In this document: positions 7,831 through 16,326 of the stretch, piece after piece
How the letters are laid out: every line of letters begins with the position of its first letter
Position numbering within the stretch: the first letter of the stretch is position 1
Assembly: GCA_027297745.1 (NCBI GenBank)
Contig: JAPUHK010000108.1
Coordinates: 1 to 33,752 of the forward strand
From: Planctomycetota bacterium
GTDB taxonomy: Bacteria; Planctomycetota; PLA2
Direction: 5' to 3'
DNA: 33,752 nucleotides
Translations under genes and position numbers: made by a program
The notes under the pieces: generated by a model
The model's input: only the letters and a program-made list of their open reading frames with translations
The model's database searches: none
Told to the model about the DNA's origin: nothing

Positions 7831-9084
7831 GTGACTGAGGATCTGAATCCCTTCCGCATCGCCCAGGCGCAGTTCGACGCGTCCGCCGAACGGCTGGGCC
7901 TCGACGACAGCATGCGCGCCTTCCTGCGTGTGCCGCAGCGCGAGTTCCACGTGACCCTGCCCGTGCGCATGGACGACGGGGTCTACCGCGTCTTTTCCGG
8001 CTACCGCGTGCAGTACAACTCGGCCCGCGGCCCGACCAAGGGCGGGCTGCGCTGGCACCCGGACGAGACGATCGACACGGTGCGCGCGCTCGCGGCCTGG
8101 ATGACCTGGAAGACGGCGGTGGTCGATCTGCCGCTCGGCGGCGGCAAGGGCGGCATCACCTGCAATCCGAAGGAGCTCAGCACGGGCGAGCAGGAGCGGC
8201 TGGCGCGCGCCTACATCCGCGCCCTCGGGCGCCAGCTGGGCGTCACGCGCGACGTCCCCGCACCCGACGTCTACACCAATCCGCAGATCATGGCCTGGAT
8301 GATGGACGAGTACGAGACGATCGTCGGCGAGTCCCATCCCGGCGTCATCACCGGCAAGCCGCTGAACTTGTTCGGCTCGCTCGGCCGCGAGGACGCCACC
8401 GCCCGCGGCGGGATCTACTGCGTGCGGGAGGCCGTGGCGCATCTGAAGATGGATCCCAACGTCTGCACGTACGCGGTGCAGGGCTTCGGTAACGCCGGAC
8501 AGTACGCGGCCATCCTGCAGCGCGAGCTGCTGGGCGACTCGAAGCTGGTTGCCGTCAGCGACAGCCGCGGGGGCATCCACTGCGCGGCCGGCCTGGATCC
8601 CGTCGAGCTCGTCAAACACAAGCGCGAGAGCGGCCGCGTCGAGGGCTTCCCTGGCAGCGAGTCGATCACGAACGCGGAGCTGCTGGAGCTCGACGTGGAC
8701 ATCCTGGTCCCGTCGGCGCTCGAGAGCGTGATCACCACGGGCAACGCCGCCGGCATCAAGGCCAGGCTGATCTGCGAGCTGGCGAACGGGCCCACCACGC
8801 CCGGGGCGGACCGGATCCTGTTCGACCGCGGCATCACCGTCCTGCCGGACTTGCTGGCCAACGCCGGCGGGGTCACGGTCTCCTACTTCGAGCAGGTCCA
8901 GAACACGTACGGCTATTACTGGTCCGTGGACCGCGTGTACACGCGTCTCGACCGGCGCATGACCGCCGCCTTCGAGGCCGTCTGGGAGATGGCCCAGGTG
9001 GAGAAAGTGGACCTGCGCACCGCGGCCTACCTCGTAGCGGTCTCGCGTGTGGCGGAGGCCGTGCGCGCGCGCGGTTGGTTGTAG
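7831..9084 (+). CDS. gdhA: Glutamate dehydrogenase (Glu/Leu/Phe/Val family)
   Basis: A 417-residue enzyme expected to interconvert 2-oxoglutarate plus ammonia and glutamate with NAD(P). The substrate domain has [24 protein letters not shown] and the catalytic-lysine motif [11 protein letters not shown]. The Rossmann domain has [12 protein letters not shown], and the C-terminal part has [17 protein letters not shown]. Length matches hexameric small-subunit enzymes. The GTG start has a good SD (AGGAG). Cofactor preference cannot be read with confidence. The divergent PEP/pyruvate-binding gene shares its upstream region, so the pair may be co-regulated at the carbon/nitrogen junction, which is inference. 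Confidence 0.95.
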   Translation: MTEDLNPFRIAQAQFDASAERLGLDDSMRAFLRVPQREFHVTLPVRMDDGVYRVFSGYRVQYNSARGPTKGGLRWHPDETIDTVRALAAWMTWKTAVVDLPLGGGKGGITCNPKELSTGEQERLARAYIRALGRQLGVTRDVPAPDVYTNPQIMAWMMDEYETIVGESHPGVITGKPLNLFGSLGREDATARGGIYCVREAVAHLKMDPNVCTYAVQGFGNAGQYAAILQRELLGDSKLVAVSDSRGGIHCAAGLDPVELVKHKRESGRVEGFPGSESITNAELLELDVDILVPSALESVITTGNAAGIKARLICELANGPTTPGADRILFDRGITVLPDLLANAGGVTVSYFEQVQNTYGYYWSVDRVYTRLDRRMTAAFEAVWEMAQVEKVDLRTAAYLVAVSRVAEAVRARGWL

Positions 9085-9157
9085 CCAAACCTACCCACGC
9101 GCGGGGTCCGAACCGTCCCAACACGCAACACTCGCGTATCCAAACCCCCCGAGCGTG

Positions 9158-9163
9158 TACGAT
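9158..9163 (+). promoter_or_regulatory. Possible -10 TACGAT upstream of the 9265 operon
   Basis: TACGAT would give a leader of about 95 nt before the SD-led start at 9265. No clear -35 was recognised, so this is tentative. Confidence 0.25.
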
Positions 9164-9184
9164 CTTCACAATACCGGGTGGGAA

Positions 9185-9205
9185 AAGCCCCATTCTACGG
9201 GGTTT
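9185..9205 (+). terminator. Short hairpin with TTT (terminator or leader structure)
   Basis: AAGCCCC and GGGGTTT (with one G-U pair) enclose a 7-nt loop. It could terminate gdhA, which ended 100 nt earlier, or form part of the leader of the next operon. Confidence 0.4.
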
Positions 9206-9252
9206 CGTCTGGCACCACAGATGCTCTTGCACACCCCGGCGGTACGGCCGCC

Positions 9253-9260
9253 AAGGAGGT
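9253..9260 (+). promoter_or_regulatory. Strong Shine-Dalgarno AAGGAGGT
   Basis: A near-perfect anti-16S match 4 nt before the ATG at 9265, which settles that start over upstream in-frame ATGs. A GGCGG/CCGCC hairpin (9238-9252) sits immediately before it. Confidence 0.75.
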
Positions 9261-9264
9261 TGCC

Positions 9265-10974
9265 ATGAGAACGGTTCTGGTGTTGTGCCTGCTGGCCTCG
9301 CTTGTTTGGGCCGCCCCCTCGGATCCCGCTGAACGCTTCCCCTCCGGTGCCATCGCATACATGGAGGCGCGCAACCTGAGCGGCCTGGCCGACGAGGTTG
9401 CGGAGTCCGCGCTGGGTCGCGCGCTGCAAGACCATCCCCAATGGAAGGAGATGCTGCGGTCCAAGAAGGGTCTGCAGATGCTCGGCGGGGAAGCGATCCT
9501 GAAGGCGCAGACGGGGCACAATTTCAAGGACCTGCTGCAGACGCTGGCCGCGCGTCAGACGGCGGTCGCCGTCTACGTCTCCCCGACGAGTCCGGAGCCG
9601 CGCGTGATCGTCGCCACGCACGTCGACGTGCAGCGTTTCAAGCAGTTGCTCGACGGCGTGGCCCGCATGACGAACGTCGAGCCGCGCATCCTCGAAGTAG
9701 GCGTCGACCAAAGGACCGTGCTGTGGACCTTCGGCGACTTCGCCTACTACTTCCTCGAAGGGGACATGCTCTTCGCCTCCACCGAGGAGGACCTCGTGCG
9801 CGCGGCATACAACCGCCCCGAGCAGAACCTGGCCGGGCTGAAGTCGTTGCAGGAGGCGCGCGCGGCCGGGCCGCGCCGCGACCGCTTGTTCCTGTTTGTC
9901 GACCTGCAGAAGATCCCGCTGCCCCCCGCCGAAGGCGCGAAGGCCGAGGATCTCGGCCAGGCGCTGTTCCTCGGTGCGCTGCCGCGGCACGTGCTGCAGG
10001 CGCCCTGGGCCGCCATAAGCCTGTCCGTGAAGGCCGACGAGGCGGGCGGGCTCGAGCTCGAGATCGACGGCCGCGTTCCCAAGGGCACGATCCCCGAAGA
10101 GATGAAGAAGGCGTACGGCGCCAGCCTGCGGCCGCTGCCCTTCGCGCTGCCGGAGCGCACGATCGCCGTATCGCGCTTCAGCTTCGACCTGAAAGAGACC
10201 TTCGCGGAGCGAGAGGCGCTGATCATGGAGAAAGCGCTTCCGGGCCTGACCAACTTCGAGAGCGTGTTCCAGACGATCAGCGGCGGCCTCAGCTTCGTCG
10301 AGGAGTTCCTGCCGGCGACCGGGACCGGTCTCACGCTCGTCGCCGCCCGCCAGCGGTTCGAGGACCTCGCCAAGCCGCCGGAAGTGAAGTACCCCGACTT
10401 CGCACTGCTCCTGCCGCTCACGGACACAGAGGCGGTTGCGCCGGGCATCCAGGGGGCCTTCTACAACATCATCGGCATCGTGAACGTCCAGCTCGGGCAG
10501 AAGGGCCAGAAGGGCTTTCTGCAGGGGAGCCGCGAGTACAAGGGCGTGACCGTGCACGCCGCCCGCTACTACAAGCCCACGGAAGGCGAGATGGAAGGGC
10601 GCGAGCTCTTGCCCCCGCGTTACAACTTCTCGCCGGCCACGGCGATCGTGAAGGACACGCTCGTGCTCGCGTCAACCGAACGGATGATCAAGGACCTGAT
10701 CGACGGCCTCGAGGGGCAGGACACGGCGCCGCCCTCGGCGTACATGCAGTTCGAGATCCGCGCGCAGGCCGCGGAAGCGCTTCAGGACAACCGCGAGGTG
10801 CTGGTCGCCGACTCCATGTTGAAGCAGGGGCTCGACCGGAAGACGGCTGAAGCGCGGTTCGACGGCTGGATGCGCGCGCTTCGCACCCTGCGCAAGCTTG
10901 AGCTCGTCGTGGACGAGAAGAACGAGGCGACCGGGTTCCGCTTCCGCATCCAGACGGGTCCCGAAGGGAGCTAA
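9265..10974 (+). CDS. Secreted protein, DUF3352-like (tentative)
   Basis: A 569-residue protein beginning with a signal peptide (MRTVLVLCLLASLVWAAP). The mature part opens with FPSGAIAYMEARNLSGLADEV and contains repeated mixed alpha/beta units such as RVIVATHVDVQRFKQLLDGV and YFLEGDMLFASTEEDLVRAA. This pattern is seen in DUF3352-type proteins of planctomycetes; the assignment is from memory of the pattern, not a search. No catalytic motif is visible. It is the first gene of an operon with DUF1800 and DUF1501 genes, 3 nt before the former, so export or secretion-related work is plausible. Two proteins of similar style are encoded at 30929-33752. Confidence 0.72.
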   Translation: MRTVLVLCLLASLVWAAPSDPAERFPSGAIAYMEARNLSGLADEVAESALGRALQDHPQWKEMLRSKKGLQMLGGEAILKAQTGHNFKDLLQTLAARQTAVAVYVSPTSPEPRVIVATHVDVQRFKQLLDGVARMTNVEPRILEVGVDQRTVLWTFGDFAYYFLEGDMLFASTEEDLVRAAYNRPEQNLAGLKSLQEARAAGPRRDRLFLFVDLQKIPLPPAEGAKAEDLGQALFLGALPRHVLQAPWAAISLSVKADEAGGLELEIDGRVPKGTIPEEMKKAYGASLRPLPFALPERTIAVSRFSFDLKETFAEREALIMEKALPGLTNFESVFQTISGGLSFVEEFLPATGTGLTLVAARQRFEDLAKPPEVKYPDFALLLPLTDTEAVAPGIQGAFYNIIGIVNVQLGQKGQKGFLQGSREYKGVTVHAARYYKPTEGEMEGRELLPPRYNFSPATAIVKDTLVLASTERMIKDLIDGLEGQDTAPPSAYMQFEIRAQAAEALQDNREVLVADSMLKQGLDRKTAEARFDGWMRALRTLRKLELVVDEKNEATGFRFRIQTGPEGS

Positions 10975-10977
10975 GCC

Positions 10978-12243
10978 GTGAGCGATCTGCTGAAGCCCTG
11001 GCAACCGAGCGGGCGAGACCCGTGGGACCGCGACGCCGCGAGCCATCTCTGGCGGCGCGCGGGCTTCGGGGCTCCGCCGCGGCTGCTCGACGAGACGTTG
11101 CGGCGCAGTCCGGCCGAGGCGGCCGATTTCGTCGCCGACGGACCGGAGAAGGATCCCGCGACCGAGGAGCTCGACGGGCTGCACCGCGTGCTGTTCGGCA
11201 TGGAGAGTGCGGATCAGTACCGGGCGTGGCTGGTGATGCGCATGGTGCGCTGCGGCCACCAACTGCGTGAGAAGACCGCGCTCTTCTGGCACGGGCACTT
11301 CGCGACGAGCCTGAGCAAGGTGCGCGAGCCCGTATGGATGATGCGCCAGTACGACCTCTTCTTGAACCTGGGCCTCGGTCGGTTCCCGAAGCTGCTCGCG
11401 TCGATCGTGCGCGATCCGGCGATGATCCGCTGGCTCGACAACGACTCGAACCGGAAGGGGCATCCGAACGAGAACTTCGCGCGCGAGCTCTTCGAGCTCT
11501 TCACGCTCGGCCCGGGCAACTACACGGAGAAGGACATCCGGGAGGCGGCGCGTGCGTTCACGGGATGGCTCGTCTTGAACGACCGCTTCCGATTCTCGAA
11601 GCAGTACCACGACGGCGGAACGAAGACGGTGTTCGGCCGCACCGGGAGCTGGGGCGGCGACGACATCCTCGAGATCACGCTGGAGCGCGAGGCGTGCGTA
11701 CGGTTCCTCGGAAGAAAGCTGCTCCAGTACTTCGTCGTTCCGAACCCGTCCGAGGAGCTGGTCGACGCGGTGGGCGCCGAGCTTCGCGCGAGCGACTACG
11801 ACACCGGCGCGGTGTTGCGCATGCTCTTCCGGTCGCGGGCCTTCTACGATCCGCTCGTGCGGCGCTCGCTCGTGAAGTCGCCGCTCGAGTACACGGTCGG
11901 TGCGATCCGCTGCCTGAACGCGAAGCCCGACACCGCGGCGCTCCTGCCGTCGCTGCGAGAAATGGGCCAAGAGCTCCTGGCGCCGCCCAACGTGAAGGGC
12001 TGGCCCGGCCAGGAGCAGTGGGTCCACACCGCGGCGTGGCTGGCACGCATCAACACGGCGGAGCGACTCGCCAGCCGGGCGGACGTGAGCTTGCGCGGCG
12101 AGGCGGCGATCCTCCGCTACGGGCGCGACCTGTTGGGGCGTCCGGTTCCGGACGAAGCGAAGAAGACCCTCTTGCAGAGCGGCGCGGGGAGCCGGGACCT
12201 CGTGCGGGCGCTCTTGTCTCTGCCCGAATACCACGTGAACTGA
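10978..12243 (+). CDS. DUF1800 family protein
   Basis: A 421-residue protein with the DUF1800 signatures HLWRRAGFGAPPRLLDE near the N-terminus, LFWHGHFATSL in the middle, NENFARELFELFTLGPGNYTEKDIREAARAFTGW at about residues 162-195, and PPNVKGWPGQEQWV near the C-terminus. The biochemical function is not established, but these genes are commonly paired with DUF1501 genes, as here. The GTG start follows GGGAG of the upstream stop region, and the stop overlaps the DUF1501 start by one base (TGATG). No signal peptide is seen. The length is on the short side for the family. Confidence 0.92.
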   Translation: MSDLLKPWQPSGRDPWDRDAASHLWRRAGFGAPPRLLDETLRRSPAEAADFVADGPEKDPATEELDGLHRVLFGMESADQYRAWLVMRMVRCGHQLREKTALFWHGHFATSLSKVREPVWMMRQYDLFLNLGLGRFPKLLASIVRDPAMIRWLDNDSNRKGHPNENFARELFELFTLGPGNYTEKDIREAARAFTGWLVLNDRFRFSKQYHDGGTKTVFGRTGSWGGDDILEITLEREACVRFLGRKLLQYFVVPNPSEELVDAVGAELRASDYDTGAVLRMLFRSRAFYDPLVRRSLVKSPLEYTVGAIRCLNAKPDTAALLPSLREMGQELLAPPNVKGWPGQEQWVHTAAWLARINTAERLASRADVSLRGEAAILRYGRDLLGRPVPDEAKKTLLQSGAGSRDLVRALLSLPEYHVN

Positions 12244-13436
12244 TGACGATCGACCGACGTACCTTCCTCAAGTGCAGCCTTTGCGCGCCGGCGGCCGCGG
12301 TCGTGCCGGCGGTTCTGATGCGCGCGGCCTTCGCTGCGGCCCCTTCGGACCGCGTGTTCGTGCTGCTCCGGCTCGGCGGGGGCAACGACGGCCTCAACAC
12401 CGTCGTCCCTTTCGAGCAGGACGCCTATTACAACGCCCGGCCGGCGCTCGGGATCGGCAAGGGGCGCATCGTCGAGCTCGCCGGCGGCGTCGGACTCCAC
12501 CCAGGGCTTGCGCCGATGCGCGCTGCCTGGGAGGCGGGCGACCTGGCCGTGCTCCAGGGCGTCGGCTACGAGCGCCCGGATCGCAGCCACTTCGTCTCGA
12601 CCGACATCTGGCACACGGCGTCGCGGGACCCGCAGTCGCGCCGCACCGGATGGGCGGGGCGCGCGCTCGACGCGCAGGCGGGGACGTTCGGCGACCGGAT
12701 CCCCGCGCTTCATCTCGGCGACGAGCCGCTGAGCCTCGCACTCGTCGGCGAGACCGTGGTCGTGCCGTCCGTGCGCGACGCGGAGCGGTTCACGGTCCGC
12801 GGCGGAGCGAAGGCCGCAGCCATTCTCGAGCGCCTCACCAACGGCAAATCCGGCAGCGACATTCTGGAGACGATCCGCGGATCGGCGCGGCGCGCCTACC
12901 GGACCTCCGAGAGGCTGTCCGAGTCGCTGAAGGGCACACGCGAGCGTGCCGGCTACCCGCAGACGCCGCTCGGCCGCCGCCTCTGGCAGATCGCGCGGCT
13001 CGTCGAGGGCGGGCTCGGAGCGCGCATCTACGCGGCCAGCCTGGACGGCTTTGACACCCACAGCAGGCAGGCACCCGTGCACGACGCGCTGATGAGCACG
13101 CTCGGGAGCGCGCTCGGCGCGTTCTACGACGACCTGAAGCGCAATGGGATGAACGATCGCGTCGTGCTGATGACGTACTCGGAGTTCGGGCGCCGCGTGA
13201 AGGAGAACCGCTCGCTCGGCACGGACCACGGTGCCGCGGCCCCGATGTTCGTGATGGGGGGGGCGGCGCAGGGTGGGCTCGTGGGCGACCATCCGTCGCT
13301 CACGGATCTGCGCGACGGCGACCTCAAGCACCACACCGATTTCCGACAGGCCTACGCGACCATCCTCGAGCGCTGGTTCGACGTCGACGCGCGCAAGATC
13401 CTGGGCGCGAAGTACGCCCCGCTGCCGTTCCTGTAG
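12243..13436 (+). CDS. DUF1501 family protein with Tat signal
   Basis: A 397-residue protein of the sulfatase/alkaline phosphatase-like DUF1501 family. The N-terminus MTIDRRTFLKCSLCAPAAAVVPAVLM is a twin-arginine signal, so it is exported folded. Family motifs are VFVLLRLGGGNDGLNTVVP, YERPDRSHFVSTDIWHT, SLDGFDTHSRQ, and MTYSEFGRRVKENRSLGTDHGAAAPMFVMGG, whose Asp/His residues could form a metal site. The start overlaps the DUF1800 stop by one base and is surely coupled. The substrate is unknown. It ends 26 nt before a convergent gene, with a palindromic repeat in between. Confidence 0.93.
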   Translation: MTIDRRTFLKCSLCAPAAAVVPAVLMRAAFAAAPSDRVFVLLRLGGGNDGLNTVVPFEQDAYYNARPALGIGKGRIVELAGGVGLHPGLAPMRAAWEAGDLAVLQGVGYERPDRSHFVSTDIWHTASRDPQSRRTGWAGRALDAQAGTFGDRIPALHLGDEPLSLALVGETVVVPSVRDAERFTVRGGAKAAAILERLTNGKSGSDILETIRGSARRAYRTSERLSESLKGTRERAGYPQTPLGRRLWQIARLVEGGLGARIYAASLDGFDTHSRQAPVHDALMSTLGSALGAFYDDLKRNGMNDRVVLMTYSEFGRRVKENRSLGTDHGAAAPMFVMGGAAQGGLVGDHPSLTDLRDGDLKHHTDFRQAYATILERWFDVDARKILGAKYAPLPFL

Positions 13437-13441
13437 TCGCA

Positions 13442-13470
13442 CGACGAGCCGTAGGGGCGGCCCTACGGGC
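13442..13470. repeat. GTAGGGGCG palindrome, copy D (terminator-like)
   Basis: CCGTAGGG and CCCTACGG (13449-13456, 13461-13468) form a perfect 8-bp stem with a GCGG loop between two convergent genes; it overlaps the minus-strand stop. Positions 13442-13459 match 20147-20164 at 17 of 18 bases, so it belongs to the same dispersed repeat family. A bidirectional terminator role is likely. Confidence 0.65.
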
Positions 13471-14470
13471 GCAATGACTCTTGCACGGCGCGGCGCAGGT
13501 CCGCGGGATCGTTGCTGCGGCCGCCGCGCCACAGGATGGCCGGGAACTCGTCGATCCCGGCGTCCCGCCACTGGGCCTGATGCGCGCCGGGCGCCACGGG
13601 TAAATCCTTGGCGTCGACGCCGATGCCGGCCAGTGCGTCCCCAAGCGACTGGCCCTGCGCCAGGCGTTCGAGCAGGCCCTTCACGCGCCCGGACTCGCGG
13701 GCGGCCTGCAGCGCCGACACCAGGGGCACGTCCGCGTAGAGCACGAAGCGCACGCGATCTCCGTACTCGGCCTCCTGAGCCACGACGTTGCGCAGCAGCG
13801 CTCCGCCCGTCGGGTCCTGCGGATCGAAGTAGACGAGCACCTCCGCGTCGGTGGCGGGCGTGCCCAGCGTGGCCATGCCCTGCCGCGCGATGTTGTGCGC
13901 GAAGCGCGGGAAGCTCACGGCTGGACGGCGGTCCAGCGCCGTGCCGCCGTGCGCGCTCACCGTAAGCAGCCACGCGGCCAGCGCCGCCTGCCCGGCCGCC
14001 AGCAGCACCCCGCCCGCTGCGCCCCCGAACGTGCGCCCGCGGGCGCGCCACGCCCTCCATGCCATGCAGGCAGTCGTGCCGAGCAGCACCAGCGCGCTGA
14101 CGCTGGTGGCATGAGCCACGGCCAGCGCGTACGCCACCTGGTACAGCGCCAGCCCGGCGATGGGGACCGTGGCCAGCCCCGCCCACGCGAGCAGCACCGC
14201 GCGCGTATCGGGCTGCACGATCCAGGCGTACAGGCAGAGCGCGAGCTGGAACAGCAGCACTCCGAACAGCCAATAGGGTACGTCGACGCGCAGCAGCAGC
14301 GCACCTTGCTGGTAAAGCGACGTGTAGCAGTCCAACAGCTCGGTGAAGCGGCAGGCCGTGAAGGCGGCCGCCTGCTCGGGGCTCAGGCGCAGCACCCAGA
14401 TCTGAAACAGCGCGGCCGCGGCCGCCACGGCGCTGACGGTGGTCAGACTGCGATGCGCGTTCGGGTGCAC
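13463..14470 (-). CDS. Degenerate VKOR/DsbA-like fusion, active-site cysteines lost
   Basis: A 335-residue membrane protein that parallels the gene just upstream (14471-15595). The four- to five-helix VKOR-like part keeps the loop cysteine pair (C40 and C48 in CRFTELLDC), with the same spacing as the intact copy. The membrane CxxC is missing (only ACMAW remains). In the C-terminal thioredoxin-like domain the position of CPYC reads DPTG (219-222). It is thus unlikely to be an oxidoreductase, and a structural or regulatory partner is inferred. The GTG start abuts the upstream TAG with zero spacing, so the two are co-translated. Confidence 0.78.
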   Translation of the reverse strand: MHPNAHRSLTTVSAVAAAAALFQIWVLRLSPEQAAAFTACRFTELLDCYTSLYQQGALLLRVDVPYWLFGVLLFQLALCLYAWIVQPDTRAVLLAWAGLATVPIAGLALYQVAYALAVAHATSVSALVLLGTTACMAWRAWRARGRTFGGAAGGVLLAAGQAALAAWLLTVSAHGGTALDRRPAVSFPRFAHNIARQGMATLGTPATDAEVLVYFDPQDPTGGALLRNVVAQEAEYGDRVRFVLYADVPLVSALQAARESGRVKGLLERLAQGQSLGDALAGIGVDAKDLPVAPGAHQAQWRDAGIDEFPAILWRGGRSNDPADLRRAVQESLRP

Positions 14471-15595
14471 CTAGCGCTTCCTCAGGGCCGCTTCCATGTC
14501 GGCGCGGAAGGTCGCGTGGGTCGAGAAGCGTCCGTTGATGAAGAGCGCCGGCACGCCCAACAGCCCGAGCTCTTGTCCGTCGCGGATGTCGCGATGCACG
14601 AGCTCGCGTGTGACCGGGTCCGCGCGCAGCTCCTTCCAGCGCTCGTCCGGCACGCGCAAGCGCCGCCCGATCTCCTGCAGGATCTGCTTGGCGAAGAATC
14701 TCTCCTCGAACAGGTACTGCATGCCGCGCGCGGTCCGGTCCGCCCGGTGCGCCGCCTGCATGGCGAAGGCCGCATCGCAGGCGCCGGGGTGGAACGCCTT
14801 GCCCCCGTTGCATACGTCGATCGGGAAGTGCTTGATGAAGAAGCCGACGCGGCCGGGGTGCTCGCGCATGATCGCGAGCAAATTCTCGTACGTCGCCTTG
14901 CAGTAGGGACACCCGAAGTCGAGGAAGGCCACGACCTGGACGGGTGCGTCCGGATCGCCCAGCACGGGGGAGTCGGAGAGATCGATCGAGCGCGCCAGGC
15001 CGGCCTTCAGGCGGAAGGCGCTCGCCTCGGCCTCGAGCTTGTAGAAGTAGAGCGCCCCGAACTGCGTCATCAGCAGCGCGTGCGCCGCCAGCAGCACGCC
15101 CGCCGACCACCCCATCACCGGGACGTGGAAGCGGCGCGCGCGCAGGACGGGGAGGCCCACGAGGAAGGCCAGCCCGACGTCGCAGAGCTGGATCCCGGTG
15201 CACATCGGGCACAGGCCTTTGAGCACGACGTTGGAGATCACCGCGTACGTCACGCTCCCCAGCCCGCTGAGCAGGCTGAGCGCGCCTGCCAGCGGCAGCA
15301 GGGCGGCGCTCAGCGCGGGCGAGTAGAGCGCGGCGCCCAGCCAGCCCGCCAGCACCAGGTGCACGCCTATTGCGATGATCGAGACGGGGACGCCGAACCA
15401 GCTGCCGTATGCGGAGTTCGTGATGCGGTCGCAGTCGACATAGGAGCTGACGCGGCAGAACTTCTCACTGCCGACGTGGACCAGCGTCGCGAACGCGACG
15501 GCCAGCAGCGCGAGCAGCAAGCCTGCGCGCAGGCGGGCCGTGGAGACGGGGGAGGAGGGCGCTTCGGTGCCGGGCATGGGGTACGAATCGAGCAC
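14471..15595 (-). CDS. VKOR-DsbA fusion, disulfide-forming membrane oxidoreductase
   Basis: A 374-residue fusion of a vitamin K epoxide reductase-like membrane domain and a DsbA-like thioredoxin domain. VKOR residues are intact: loop pair C47/C55 (CRVSSYVDC) and quinone-side CPMC (129-132). The thioredoxin domain carries CPYC (229-232) in FLDFGCPYCKATYENLL and a cis-Pro region at LLGVPALFING. Such fusions oxidise exported proteins and pass electrons to quinone. The start is either GTG 15595, only 4 nt after TATAAT, or ATG 15577 with a short leader. It is the first gene of a two-gene operon with an inactive-looking paralogue and is divergent from mgtC. Confidence 0.9.
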   Translation of the reverse strand: MLDSYPMPGTEAPSSPVSTARLRAGLLLALLAVAFATLVHVGSEKFCRVSSYVDCDRITNSAYGSWFGVPVSIIAIGVHLVLAGWLGAALYSPALSAALLPLAGALSLLSGLGSVTYAVISNVVLKGLCPMCTGIQLCDVGLAFLVGLPVLRARRFHVPVMGWSAGVLLAAHALLMTQFGALYFYKLEAEASAFRLKAGLARSIDLSDSPVLGDPDAPVQVVAFLDFGCPYCKATYENLLAIMREHPGRVGFFIKHFPIDVCNGGKAFHPGACDAAFAMQAAHRADRTARGMQYLFEERFFAKQILQEIGRRLRVPDERWKELRADPVTRELVHRDIRDGQELGLLGVPALFINGRFSTHATFRADMEAALRKR

Positions 15596-15599
15596 GGCG

Positions 15600-15605
15600 A
15601 TTATA
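15600..15605 (-). promoter_or_regulatory. -10 TATAAT for the VKOR-DsbA operon
   Basis: A consensus TATAAT on the minus strand ends 4 nt before GTG 15595 and 22 nt before ATG 15577. It supports either a leaderless GTG start or a short leader to the ATG. On the plus strand the overlapping TAGAAC could serve mgtC. Confidence 0.55.
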
Positions 15606-15666
15606 GAACCGGCTTGCCCCTGCGCGCCGCGTACCGGGCTGCCGATCCTGGAAGCAGAGACCCGCC

Positions 15667-16167
15667 ATGCTCGCGCTGCTCGTCCAACGCTGGTTCCCGC
15701 CCACCTGGGGGGACACCCTGGAGATGGCAGTGGACATGGCCATCGTGCTCGTCACCGCGGTCGTGTGCGGGTTCATCGTCGGCATCGAACGCGAGAAGCG
15801 CGAGCGCCCCGCGGGCCTGCGCACGCACATCCTGGTCTGTGTGGGCTCCGCCGCCTTCGTCCATCTGGGCGTCACGGCCATGGCCATCGCGGGGGGGGAG
15901 GGCCCCGCCGGTCCCTTCGGCACGGTCGCCGACTTCAACCGGCTGGTGCAGTCCATCGCCATGGGCATCGGTTTCCTGGGGGCCGGAGTGATCTTCCGCG
16001 CGGGCGACCATGTCAGCGGCATCACGACCGCCGCTTCGATCTGGGTCATGGGCGCGGTCGGCGCCGCGGCGGGGGCCGGCGCTGTGCTGTTCGCGCTGGC
16101 CATCAGCGTGCTTACCCACTTCGTCTTGCGCGGACTGCGCGCCTCCGAGAGTCGCCGAGAAAGCTAG
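15667..16167 (+). CDS. MgtC/SapB family membrane protein
   Basis: A 166-residue membrane protein with the MgtC-family motifs VVCGFIVGIEREKRERPAGLRTHILVCVGSAAFVHLG and MGIGFLGAGVIFR...VSGITTAASIWVMGAVG. Four to five hydrophobic helices are visible, and it lacks the ACT-like cytoplasmic extension of longer members. Family members are tied to low-Mg2+ growth and, in some bacteria, to control of the F-ATP synthase; the role here is unknown. The ATG start is preceded by only a weak GGAAG-like sequence. It is divergent from the VKOR-DsbA operon and followed by the initiator tRNA. Confidence 0.9.
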   Translation: MLALLVQRWFPPTWGDTLEMAVDMAIVLVTAVVCGFIVGIEREKRERPAGLRTHILVCVGSAAFVHLGVTAMAIAGGEGPAGPFGTVADFNRLVQSIAMGIGFLGAGVIFRAGDHVSGITTAASIWVMGAVGAAAGAGAVLFALAISVLTHFVLRGLRASESRRES

Positions 16168-16227
16168 CGGCGCCCCGACCGGGTCCTCTTGGCTGTCTCG
16201 GCTTTCTTGGCCACTCGGGGGTTGCGG

Positions 16228-16233
16228 TATGAT
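16228..16233 (+). promoter_or_regulatory. -10 TATGAT for the initiator tRNA
   Basis: TATGAT ends 12 nt before the tRNA 5' end. TTGGCC at 16207-16212 could be a -35 element at 15-bp spacing. Confidence 0.5.
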
Positions 16234-16245
16234 TGCGCCCTCACC

Positions 16246-16320
16246 CGCGGGGTGGAGAAGTGGTATCTCACCAGGCTCATAACCTGGGGATCGCGGGTTC
16301 GAATCCCGCCCCCGCCACCA
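16246..16320 (+). tRNA. Initiator tRNA-Met (CAT)
   Basis: A complete 75-nt tRNA with an encoded CCA. The 5' end CGCGGGGTGGAG matches bacterial initiator tRNAs. The anticodon loop CTCATAA lies at 16276-16282, the T-stem is GCGGG/CCCGC, and the acceptor pairs from position 2 on. Initiator hallmarks are the unpaired 1:72 position (C1 and C72; E. coli has C1 and A72) and A11:U24. The anticodon stem ends AGG/CCU, so the usual three G-C pairs are reduced to two plus an A29-U41 pair. The D-loop is short. Confidence 0.95.
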
Positions 16321-16326
16321 GAAAAG

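Noticed and set aside
5283-7838. Plus-strand open frame of about 851 codons antisense to the PEP-binding gene
   Set aside because: The opposite strand encodes a recognisable PPDK_N domain; this frame has no motif.
9164-9264. Known riboswitch (for example c-di-GMP GEMM) in the leader of the 9265 gene
   Set aside because: Hairpins exist, but the conserved core sequences of classes I know were not found.
12117-15212. Minus-strand open frame of over 1000 codons across the DUF1501 and VKOR genes
   Set aside because: It is out of frame with the real genes, has Arg/Ala/Gly-rich low-complexity translation, and shows no family motif. High GC removes stops from shadow frames.
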